In this document: piece by piece, positions 1-5,393 of the stretch
Numbering within the stretch: position 1 is the first letter of the stretch
Layout of the letters: the number at the start of each line of letters is the position of its first letter
Assembly: GCA_038062745.1 (NCBI GenBank)
Contig: JBBTWO010000027.1
Span: 1-13,590 of the forward strand
Source of the DNA: JBBTWO01 sp038062745
Lineage (GTDB): Bacteria; Patescibacteriota; Microgenomatia; UBA8517
DNA length: 13,590 nt
Direction of reading: 5' to 3'
Made by a program: the position numbers and the translations under genes
Notes under the pieces: generated by a model
The model's input: only the letters and a program-made list of their open reading frames with translations
Databases searched by the model: none
What the model was told of the DNA's origin: nothing

Positions 1-291
1 CGAATCCATTAGATACTCTTTGACTTTTTCTCGAGATTCTTCAGCGGCTTGAGCTCCAATCTCTGGGTTTCCCCCAACACCCAAGCCTTTAGTTAATTTT
101 TCCCCAATTTGAAGTTTGGTACTGGCTGGATTATTCAGAAGTACTTGAGCATCAGTGTTAACAACAATAAATTCAACCCCATTTACTTGTCCACTATCTA
201 CCATTGAAGCAACAGCATTTCCACCACCACCACCAACACCTATAACTTTTATTTTTGCAATTCTTGCTGAATCTGGTTTAACGAGTGCCAT
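1..291 (-). CDS. ftsZ: Cell division protein FtsZ, N-terminal 97 residues (runs off the window)
   Basis: Tubulin-like GTPase that polymerises into the cytoplasmic Z-ring and recruits the divisome. Only the N-terminus is present; the frame is open to position 1. The reading begins MALVKPDSARIAKIKVIGVG and continues into the FtsZ glycine-rich nucleotide-binding strand (GVGGGGGNAV, residues 18-27). It then gives VEFIVVNTDAQ (39-49) and the GLGVGGNPEIG segment (69-79, T3 loop), followed by AAEES. All of these are diagnostic for FtsZ. The ATG at 289-291 lies about ten residues before the first beta strand, as is normal for the family. There is no Shine-Dalgarno motif before it. The gene is last in the transcription order, 108 bases after ftsA, and that gap carries a promoter-like signal. 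The GTPase T7 loop and C-terminal tail lie outside the window. Confidence 0.97.
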   Translation of the reverse strand, partial: MALVKPDSARIAKIKVIGVGGGGGNAVASMVDSGQVNGVEFIVVNTDAQVLLNNPASTKLQIGEKLTKGLGVGGNPEIGAQAAEESREKVKEYLMDS

Positions 292-322
292 ATATTATTT
301 TATTACTATGAAACTATATCAA
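289..322 (-). repeat. Start-region element shared with ftsA, copy at ftsZ
   Basis: The 34 bases ending with the ftsZ ATG match the 34 bases ending with the ftsA ATG (1675-1708) at 26 positions without gaps. Shared blocks, read on the minus strand, are TTGAT, TAGTTT, TAGTA and TATATG. The ftsZ copy contains TGATATAGT, which resembles an extended -10 box. Function is unknown: it may be a second promoter, a translation-initiation region without Shine-Dalgarno, or a common regulator site. Confidence 0.5.
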
Positions 323-340
323 TTTATATATTGTGAGCAG

Positions 341-369
341 ATTCTATCTTGAGTTGCTTGTGCAATCAA
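341..369 (-). promoter_or_regulatory. Probable sigma70-type promoter of ftsZ
   Basis: On the minus strand TTGATT (364-369) and TAGAAT (341-346) are separated by exactly 17 bases, matching four and five of six positions of the -35 and -10 consensus. Transcription would start near position 334 and leave a leader of about 43 nt before the ftsZ ATG. It lies in the ftsA-ftsZ gap, consistent with extra, independent ftsZ expression. The spacer and -35 box are covered by an inverted repeat. Confidence 0.5.
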
Positions 370-370
370 G
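348..370. repeat. Inverted repeat overlapping the ftsZ promoter
   Basis: On the plus strand CTTGA, a single unpaired G, TTGC, a 4-base loop, then GCAA and TCAAG: nine base pairs with one bulge. It occupies the spacer and -35 box of the putative ftsZ promoter. No T-run follows on either strand, so it is not an intrinsic terminator. It is either an operator-like dyad or, in read-through mRNA from ftsA, a hairpin in the intergenic part of the message. Confidence 0.6.
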
Positions 371-399
371 TACTACAATAGCCTAGGCAGAAGATTTAA

Positions 400-1677
400 T
401 CAAGGCAGTAGATCTTTAATTGCATCTGTCAATTTTCCAAAGATACTGCCGCCTGGTAATTTTAACTTCTTTGAAAATCCTGGCAACGAGGAAGATTGCT
501 GAAAGGATCCCCTTTGTGAACCATAAAGAATAAGGCCCACAGAAGTTGCAAATGCTGGTGTCATAATGTCATCAATTAACCCGGTTACTTTTTGAGGCAT
601 ACCAATTCTCACAGGCAGTGACAACATTCTTTTAGCTGATTCTTCAACAGCAACGGTTAGTGCTCCACCACCGGTAATGATTGCACCTGAAGGAATTCTG
701 TTTATTAAGTTCTTTTTTTCAATATCAAGTCTGACCATGGTAAAGATTTCATTTAAACGGGGTCTAATGATACCTTCAATTAAAGTTCTCTTGGATACCT
801 TTTTATTCTCTCCTGCTCCCAAGTCGGCAATATCAATAGTATCGTTTTTGTTTTCCTCTTTGTTTTGTTTTTTGTCAGACAAAGCTAATTTAATTTTTTC
901 TGCCGAATCAAGCGAAACTCGCAATCCAATAGCCAAATCATTGGTTACATTCTTGGCACCAATTGGCAAGGTAGCTGAATACACCAATGCCCCATCAACA
1001 AAAACAGCAATTGAGGTTGTTCCACCCCCGATATCTATTAATACACAGCCCAGTTCTTTTTCAGTATCAGACAAAACCGAAAAACTGGAAGCAAGTCCTG
1101 AGAAAACCAATTCTTGAATTTGAATACCAACTTCATTAACACTTTTGGTTAAGTTTTTTAAAGCTGCTGAAGAAGCGGTAACTAAATGGGTTTCAACTTC
1201 AAGTCTAACCCCACTCATCCCTACTGGATCTTTAATGCCAGTTTCACCATCAACCATAAATTGGCGAGGGATAACGTGAATTATTTCGCGGGAAGTTGGG
1301 AGTGAAACGGCCTTTGCAGCATCAATAACGCGATCAACATCATCAGAACTAATTTCTCCGTGCGGATCTGAAACTGCCACCACACCTGTAGAGTTGAGTG
1401 ATTCAATATGTCCCCCACCAACGGAAACAAATGCTGCATCCAAGTTATATCCAGCCATGCGCTCGGCCGCTTCAACAGCTTGAATAGTTGCATCAACTGC
1501 TTCTTCAATATCAACTATTTGACCCTTCTTTACCCCCTTGGAAGGAACTTGAGAAGCACCAACAATACTTACTGAGGTGTCCAGGGTTGCCAAATCTGTG
1601 GAAACTTGAGCTATTAGGGTGGCTATCTTAGCAGAACCAATGTCTACTGCTGCTACTAACTTACTTTTTGAATTCAT
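400..1677 (-). CDS. ftsA: Cell division protein FtsA, actin-like membrane anchor of FtsZ
   Basis: Actin-fold ATPase that tethers FtsZ filaments to the inner face of the membrane and links them to the later divisome. It is 425 aa, close to the usual 410-440. Visible landmarks: phosphate-1 motif VDIGSAKI (11-18); the SHS2 (1C) subdomain at about 84-165, starting AAFVSVGGGHIES; phosphate-2 motif IDIGGGTTSIAVF (214-226); adenosine motif IITGGGAL (333-340); MTPAFATSVGL (372-382). A linker follows, then a C-terminal amphipathic helix, SIFGKLTDAIKDLLP (411-425), which is the membrane-targeting sequence of the family. A lysine- and asparagine-rich insert (268-280) is the least conserved part. The ATG lies ten residues before the phosphate-1 strand and lacks a Shine-Dalgarno motif. 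The stop is TGA. It lies 72 bases after ftsQ and 108 before ftsZ, the classic ftsQAZ order. Confidence 0.97.
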   Translation of the reverse strand: MNSKSKLVAAVDIGSAKIATLIAQVSTDLATLDTSVSIVGASQVPSKGVKKGQIVDIEEAVDATIQAVEAAERMAGYNLDAAFVSVGGGHIESLNSTGVVAVSDPHGEISSDDVDRVIDAAKAVSLPTSREIIHVIPRQFMVDGETGIKDPVGMSGVRLEVETHLVTASSAALKNLTKSVNEVGIQIQELVFSGLASSFSVLSDTEKELGCVLIDIGGGTTSIAVFVDGALVYSATLPIGAKNVTNDLAIGLRVSLDSAEKIKLALSDKKQNKEENKNDTIDIADLGAGENKKVSKRTLIEGIIRPRLNEIFTMVRLDIEKKNLINRIPSGAIITGGGALTVAVEESAKRMLSLPVRIGMPQKVTGLIDDIMTPAFATSVGLILYGSQRGSFQQSSSLPGFSKKLKLPGGSIFGKLTDAIKDLLP

Positions 1678-1708
1678 ATATTTTAAAACTACTACTAAAC
1701 TACATCAA
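1675..1708 (-). repeat. Start-region element shared with ftsZ, copy at ftsA
   Basis: Ungapped partner of the element at 289-322, ending with the ftsA ATG; 26 of 34 bases agree. TTGATG and TAAAAT occur 17 bases apart inside it, but the latter ends only two bases before the ATG, so used as a promoter it would start transcription within the coding sequence. I therefore do not call it a promoter. Confidence 0.5.
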
Positions 1709-1749
1709 AATTAATCATTACTCAAGAACAAGAATAGAGATGCCATGCC

Positions 1750-2406
1750 TTACCTAAGTACTGGATTTTTATATCGCAGATCTATTATAGCAAAATCTCT
1801 ATTCAACCGCGAAAGTATTATTTGCAATGATCCAAATAAAACATCACTATTGCCAAGTGTTGGGAAAATTATTGTTTTACCACTTGAAAGTACAAAAGAA
1901 AATTGATTTTCGGTCATTGTAGCTTCATTTACATTGTAAACAAGATAAATTTTATTCATGGCATTGCTTACAAACACGAATTCAGCACTCATTTTTTGAT
2001 TAACTGAAAAGTTGGGATCAAAACCACTAACATGAATTACTGGTAAATTGTTTTGGTCGACAATTGCCAAAACAACCCCTTGTTTATCTAATAAATAGAA
2101 TTTACCTTCATAGTCAATGGCAACAATTGCTTTTGATTCAATTACTTCTACTAAAAATTTGGCCGGAAACATAAATCTAATCGAAAACTGACTGACATCT
2201 TTGCTGTCTGCCAAAGTCTTGGTAATGTTTTTTTTGGCCAGCAAATAAGAAGTGTTTTTGTTGCTAATCAATGAACTTTCAAGCTGGCTACTACATGGTC
2301 CATATTGGCTTTTGCATTCAATGTCTTTTATTTTAAAAACTCTTGGGAATACGAAAAATAAAACTGTGAGAAGTATAATGGGAATAAGCAGAAGTAATTT
2401 CTTCAT
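1750..2406 (-). CDS. ftsQ: Cell division protein FtsQ/DivIB, bitopic with POTRA domain
   Basis: Single-pass divisome protein that scaffolds the FtsQ-FtsL-FtsB complex outside the membrane. The protein is 218 aa, shorter than the roughly 250-280 aa typical of well-studied FtsQ. Residues 4-20 form one uninterrupted hydrophobic helix after MKK. A POTRA-like region follows at about 24-95 and ends with FPAKFLVEVIESKAIVAI, the usual edge of the POTRA and beta domains. Then come YLLDKQGVVL (104-113) and the C-terminal IDLRYKNPVLR (208-218), matching the terminal strand of FtsQ proteins. Two cysteines, C31 and C38, lie just outside the membrane segment. The ATG is nine bases after the murG stop, so co-transcription with murG is likely. 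A GGGAG string in the end of murG is about 17 bases upstream, too far to be a convincing ribosome binding site. Confidence 0.9.
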   Translation of the reverse strand: MKKLLLLIPIILLTVLFFVFPRVFKIKDIECKSQYGPCSSQLESSLISNKNTSYLLAKKNITKTLADSKDVSQFSIRFMFPAKFLVEVIESKAIVAIDYEGKFYLLDKQGVVLAIVDQNNLPVIHVSGFDPNFSVNQKMSAEFVFVSNAMNKIYLVYNVNEATMTENQFSFVLSSGKTIIFPTLGNSDVLFGSLQIILSRLNRDFAIIDLRYKNPVLR

Positions 2407-2415
2407 GTTTTTGCT

Positions 2416-3528
2416 TTACAACTCTCCCTCAATTAAGTCCACTAGTTTGGCTGAAGCAAATTTATCCAGATCATATTCACTAGTATCTGCAGTGTTTACT
2501 ATAGTCTGCCAATTGTTCTGAATATCTTTAATGCTTTCCAGTAAGAATTCTGCAGTTAAATCATCTTGGTCAATAAGTTTCACTAAGCCCGTTTTTTGCG
2601 CTCTTTGGGCATTCTTTCTTTGTTCGTCTCCTATGGACCAAGATAGAGGAATTAAAATTGCTGGAGTATGACTGGCAACTATGTCTGAAACCGTATTGGC
2701 TCCTGCTCTGGAGACAATAATATCTGCCTGTTCAAAATTTTGCACAAACTGTTTTGGATTAACATAGCCAACTACTATATATTTATTTTTCAAGTTCTGG
2801 GGTAAATCTTCTTTTCTATCCAAAAAGAACTTCAAATTATTCTCCCCTGTTTGATGAATTACCACAAACTCAGACAGAAGAGTTTCCAGAAGTCTATTTG
2901 TTGTTGCATTAATGATTTGAGCTCCAGACGATCCCCCAGTAATAAAGATAGTAACAGGGTTACCAATTTTGGTCTTTTTGCTTATCTGGAAAAATTGAGA
3001 AATTTGAGGGTTCCCTATTAGACTAGTTTTTTGTTTGGGAAAAAACTCCAAACTTTCTTGTCTTGCCACTGCTATTTTTTTAGCAAATGGAGATGAGAGT
3101 TTATTTGCCAGTCCTGCCCCAACTATCTGTTCTTGTAGAATAATTGGTTTACCAAGTAGCCAAGTAGCAAAGACTACCGGTAAGGCTGCAAACCCTCCAA
3201 AAGAAACTGTAATGTCAGGCTTTATTTTAAATATTTGCCAAAATGCATGGACAAAGCCAAAGGGGATTTTGACATATGCTTTGAGTAGTGTAATGAAATT
3301 ACCTCTGCGTAAAGCTTTTCCAGCAACAATTTTTTTAATTGTTACTCCGTATTCATTAAGCGTCTTTTCAGCAGCAGTAGCTGTTTTAGAAGTTTCCATA
3401 GCAGAAGTTGGACCAACCCAGTAGAGTTGCCAGTCTTTGTTTCTTTTGGCTATTTCTTCAACCGTTCCCAAAGCTGGAGTGGCTGCATGACCACCTGTCA
3501 AAACTACTCTTTTAGGCTTGATTTCCAT
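2416..3528 (-). CDS. murG: MurG, UDP-GlcNAc:lipid I N-acetylglucosaminyltransferase
   Basis: Peripheral membrane GT-B glycosyltransferase (GT28) that adds GlcNAc to lipid I, making lipid II. It is 370 aa, the normal length. The N-terminal acceptor domain starts with VVLTGGHAATPALG (8-21), a shortened form of the GGTGGH loop that keeps the presumed catalytic His (H14). SFGGFAALPVV (109-119) and LQEQIVGAGLANK (131-143, the E-x-N/G-aNK loop) follow. The C-terminal donor domain carries ITGGSSGAQIIN (196-207), SRAGANTVSDI (273-283, UDP-GlcNAc binding) and IPLSWSIGDEQRKNA (293-307). The usual HQ or QQ before the NA pair reads EQ here. The gene stands between the NYN gene (44-base gap) and ftsQ (9-base gap), as in ordinary dcw clusters except that murC is absent after it. 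The ATG at 3526-3528 directly abuts a palindrome containing an extended -10 box. Confidence 0.94.
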   Translation of the reverse strand: MEIKPKRVVLTGGHAATPALGTVEEIAKRNKDWQLYWVGPTSAMETSKTATAAEKTLNEYGVTIKKIVAGKALRRGNFITLLKAYVKIPFGFVHAFWQIFKIKPDITVSFGGFAALPVVFATWLLGKPIILQEQIVGAGLANKLSSPFAKKIAVARQESLEFFPKQKTSLIGNPQISQFFQISKKTKIGNPVTIFITGGSSGAQIINATTNRLLETLLSEFVVIHQTGENNLKFFLDRKEDLPQNLKNKYIVVGYVNPKQFVQNFEQADIIVSRAGANTVSDIVASHTPAILIPLSWSIGDEQRKNAQRAQKTGLVKLIDQDDLTAEFLLESIKDIQNNWQTIVNTADTSEYDLDKFASAKLVDLIEGEL

Positions 3529-3554
3529 ATACTGTTATGTTATTATAACAGTAT
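3529..3554. repeat. Palindrome between the NYN gene and murG
   Basis: ATACTGTTAT (3529-3538), six bases, then ATAACAGTAT (3545-3554): a perfect inverted repeat with ten-base arms ending one base before the murG ATG. It surrounds the murG -10 box, so it could be an operator. In mRNA read through from the NYN gene it would form a hairpin abutting the start codon. It lacks a T-run in either direction, so it is a poor terminator. Confidence 0.75.
3542..3550 (-). promoter_or_regulatory. Extended -10 promoter box of murG
   Basis: Minus-strand TGTTATAAT is a perfect TGnTATAAT extended -10 element. Its last base is 13 bases before the murG ATG, so a start about seven bases downstream would leave a leader of only about 7 nt. 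No good -35 is visible 16-18 bases upstream, which extended -10 promoters can tolerate. It sits inside the palindrome 3529-3554. Confidence 0.45.
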
Positions 3555-3572
3555 CACGATGACTGGATAGGC

Positions 3573-4079
3573 CTAAGGTTTCGACCGAACGCCGATGCCA
3601 GTCTTTTTTGTTTCCAAACTTTCTCTGAGTTGGTCAACTCTAACAATATAGGAAGAGTATGGCTTAAAAAGTTTGGAGTAATGTTTATTAGGAGTCATCA
3701 AATGTAATAACTTATTTTTATTAACTAAATATTCAACTAAACAAAAGAAATCTCCATCTCCAGAAACAATTATAGCCCTGTCATACTTTTTAAATTCAAT
3801 CATTGTGTGTAGTACTAACTCGGCATCTACGTTTCCTTTTACTGTCTTATCTGGCAGTTCCATGGTTGGCTTAAGTACAACTATATATCCCATTTTCTGA
3901 AGTTTGTGATAAAGAGATTCATTTCCAGGTTTATAACCTACAAACGCGAAAGCATGGGTGACATTGTATTTATTTTTTAAGTATTGTCTGAACTTGGACC
4001 AATCCAATTTCCAACCTTGAGATCTAACACCTAAATGTAAGTTTTGACTGTCAATGAATACGTAAGTTCTAGTTGTCAT
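3573..4079 (-). CDS. NYN-domain (LabA/DUF88-like, PIN-fold) putative ribonuclease
   Basis: 168 aa, soluble, one compact domain. NYN domains share the PIN fold and are metal-dependent RNases or RNA-processing factors; the target here is unknown. Family motifs in order: VFIDSQNLHLGV (7-18) with the first metal-binding Asp (D10) and Asn (N13); KGNVDAELVLHTM (81-93) with D85; and IIVSGDGDFFCLVEYL (103-118) with D108 and D110. All expected acidic residues are therefore present and it should be active. No signal peptide, membrane segment or extra RNA-binding domain is seen. The gene lies between ftsW and murG, where no NYN gene is part of the classical dcw cluster. It has its own promoter, positioned to give a leaderless message, and ends 44 bases before murG. 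A regulatory role in processing dcw transcripts is possible but only inferred from position. Confidence 0.85.
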   Translation of the reverse strand: MTTRTYVFIDSQNLHLGVRSQGWKLDWSKFRQYLKNKYNVTHAFAFVGYKPGNESLYHKLQKMGYIVVLKPTMELPDKTVKGNVDAELVLHTMIEFKKYDRAIIVSGDGDFFCLVEYLVNKNKLLHLMTPNKHYSKLFKPYSSYIVRVDQLRESLETKKTGIGVRSKP

Positions 4080-4085
4080 ACAATC

Positions 4086-4114
4086 ATATTAGACCTAATA
4101 ACTACCGAAGTCAA
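4086..4114 (-). promoter_or_regulatory. Promoter of the NYN gene, predicted leaderless start
   Basis: Minus-strand TTGACT (4109-4114) and TAATAT (4086-4091) are 17 bases apart and match five and four of the six consensus positions. The A of the ATG (4079) is the seventh base after the -10 box, exactly where transcription normally starts. The mRNA would thus begin with the start codon, and no Shine-Dalgarno motif is present. Confidence 0.6.
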
Positions 4115-4146
4115 TAATTATTTTATAATCAATGAGCAATTAATGT

Positions 4147-4155
4147 TGATATAAT
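4147..4155 (+). promoter_or_regulatory. Extended -10 promoter on the plus strand
   Basis: TGATATAAT is a perfect TGnTATAAT box facing right, opposite to every gene in the window. Expected start is near 4162. No good -35 is seen at 4125-4133. Its value rests on the terminator found about 100 bases downstream in the same direction. Confidence 0.5.
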
Positions 4156-4161
4156 ATCTTT

Positions 4162-4257
4162 AGAATCTAATGAGGTGTTATCTTAATTGAAGGTGCCCTC
4201 GTTTTCTAAATTTATCAGATACAAAGCTAGCGGATATTGAAAGATGTCCGCTTTTTT
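4162..4257 (+). ncRNA. Candidate small RNA of about 95 nt, opposite to the cluster
   Basis: Bounded by an extended -10 box (4147-4155) and an intrinsic terminator (4229-4257), this interval could give an independent RNA of about 95 nt that ends one base before the ftsW stop codon. It fills the intergenic gap without entering ftsW. Before the terminator, GAGG (4172-4175) can pair with CCTC (4197-4200), and TTATC (4178-4182) may pair with GATA (4218-4221); the rest looks unstructured and AU-rich. It does not resemble tmRNA, SRP RNA, RNase P RNA or a tRNA as far as I can see. The only ORF is a six-codon ATG-to-TGA stretch (4170-4190), probably chance. Function unknown. The alternative is a terminator-like hairpin that serves only the ftsW mRNA. 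Confidence 0.45.
4229..4257 (+). terminator. Rho-independent terminator, plus-strand orientation
   Basis: AGCGGATAT pairs with ATGTCCGCT in a nine-base-pair stem (one T-G pair) around a six-base loop (4238-4243), followed directly by six Ts (4252-4257). The GC-rich base plus T-run is the classical form. Read on the minus strand the same hairpin follows the ftsW stop codon but is preceded by As and lacks a proper T-run, so it would mainly act on rightward transcription and could protect the ftsW 3' end. Confidence 0.75.
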
Positions 4258-4258
4258 G

Positions 4259-5392
4259 TTACTTCGAATATTTTGAAATATTAAGAACAATACCAAGTGC
4301 TGAAAGCATGGCAATAAGACTGGTTCCTCCATATGAAATCAATGGCAGAGGAATTCCTGTTAATGGTACTAATGCTACATTTGAGCCAATATTGAAAAAC
4401 ATTTGAGCTGCAACCCAAGCCGCAATTCCGGTTACAAAGACAGTACAAAATTCATCTGGAGCTTTGTTGGCAATTTTGATTATTCGTAAAATAAAATAAG
4501 CATAAATAACAATCAAAACAAAAGAACCAACAAAACCAATCTCTTCTGCGATAATTGCAAAAATTGAATCAGTCGCGGTTTCTGGTAGAAACAAATATTT
4601 TTGTCTTGATTGCCCTAGTCCTACTCCAAACATACCCCCAGAACCAACAGCAATAAGGATTTGCCTAATATGATATGCAGCAGTGCTTGCTTGATCACTA
4701 GTTTTACCAATTGGATCAAAAATACTATTTACAAAAGTAAACAATCTTTCTCTTCTATAAGCAGAAATAAAAATTAGCAAAGTTCCCAACAATCCCCCAC
4801 CTGCCAAAATTGCAGTCATATACAAAAGTGGAATACCAGCTAAAAATAATTGTGTAATACCAATTGTTGTTACAACAATTGTTGTTCCCAAATCTGGCTG
4901 CAGCATAATTAGGCCAATTAAAATTCCAAGAGTTAACAAGTACCACCAATATGGAGATTTTCTTGCATATAAATAGGCAAAGAATAGGCTCAGCGAAATT
5001 TTAACAAATTCCGAAGGTTGGAAATTAAACCCACCAATAACTATCCACCGCCTTGCTCCTAAAAGTTTTGAGCCAACGCCAGGAAGTAAAACTACTATTA
5101 ATGACACAACACTGACAGCAAAGATAACCGGAGCCAACTTTTTCCAGACTGAATAATGAATGTTTGAAAGAATAATTAGACCAATAAAACCAATTACTGC
5201 AGAAATTGCTTGCTGTTTTACAAAGTAGAAACTATTTCCAAAACTTGACAGTGCCAATGGGGCTGAAGCATCAGCGATAGCCACAAGTCCTAAAACAGTT
5301 AAACCTAAAGTAAGAAAGAATAAAAGCTTGTCAGTTCTTTTTGAAGAACCTGAGTGTTCGTGAAGTTTCTGTCTTTGTCTTTTTCTTTCCAC
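4259..5392 (-). CDS. ftsW: FtsW, SEDS-family lipid II flippase/peptidoglycan glycosyltransferase
   Basis: Polytopic membrane protein that polymerises lipid II at the septum together with a class B PBP. About 377 aa with roughly ten hydrophobic segments. SEDS landmarks (numbering from the GTG): QPSEFVK (125-131), LQPDLGTT (164-171), YRRERL (212-217), and the extracytoplasmic ETATDSIFAIIAEE (271-284) with the catalytic-type Asp D275. The end carries PLTGIPLPLISYGGTS (343-358). I choose GTG at 5390-5392, one base after the mraY TAG, which leaves a basic N-tail of about 20 residues before the first membrane helix. A TTG at 5426-5428, with AGGA seven bases upstream and twelve extra residues overlapping mraY, is an alternative. 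FtsW rather than RodA is inferred from the dcw context. The cognate FtsI is not in the window. Confidence 0.94.
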   Translation of the reverse strand: MERKRQRQKLHEHSGSSKRTDKLLFFLTLGLTVLGLVAIADASAPLALSSFGNSFYFVKQQAISAVIGFIGLIILSNIHYSVWKKLAPVIFAVSVVSLIVVLLPGVGSKLLGARRWIVIGGFNFQPSEFVKISLSLFFAYLYARKSPYWWYLLTLGILIGLIMLQPDLGTTIVVTTIGITQLFLAGIPLLYMTAILAGGGLLGTLLIFISAYRRERLFTFVNSIFDPIGKTSDQASTAAYHIRQILIAVGSGGMFGVGLGQSRQKYLFLPETATDSIFAIIAEEIGFVGSFVLIVIYAYFILRIIKIANKAPDEFCTVFVTGIAAWVAAQMFFNIGSNVALVPLTGIPLPLISYGGTSLIAMLSALGIVLNISKYSK

Positions 5393-5393
5393 A

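Noticed and set aside
381..388. Eight-base palindrome GCCTAGGC after ftsA
   Set aside because: No loop, no T-run and no promoter overlap; too short to support a function.
677..1117. Plus-strand open frame of 146 codons opposite ftsA (similar ones at 3035-3424 and 8172-8621)
   Set aside because: They lie fully inside strongly supported genes on the other strand, show no family motif, and have no promoter or start context of their own.
1679..1708. TTGATG and TAAAAT, 17 bases apart, as an ftsA promoter
   Set aside because: The -10 box ends two bases before the ATG, so transcription would start inside the coding sequence; not called as a promoter.
4170..4190. Six-codon ATG-to-TGA frame in the candidate small RNA
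   Set aside because: Such a short frame is expected by chance, has no ribosome binding site and no run of regulatory codons as in attenuators.
4229..4257. Hairpin as the main terminator of ftsW
   Set aside because: On the minus strand the stem is preceded by As and followed by AGCTTTG, not a T-run; the orientation fits plus-strand termination much better.
4080..4258. A tRNA, SRP RNA or other standard RNA gene in the gap
   Set aside because: I found no cloverleaf with CCA-type acceptor stem, no SRP tetraloop consensus and no tmRNA-like ends.
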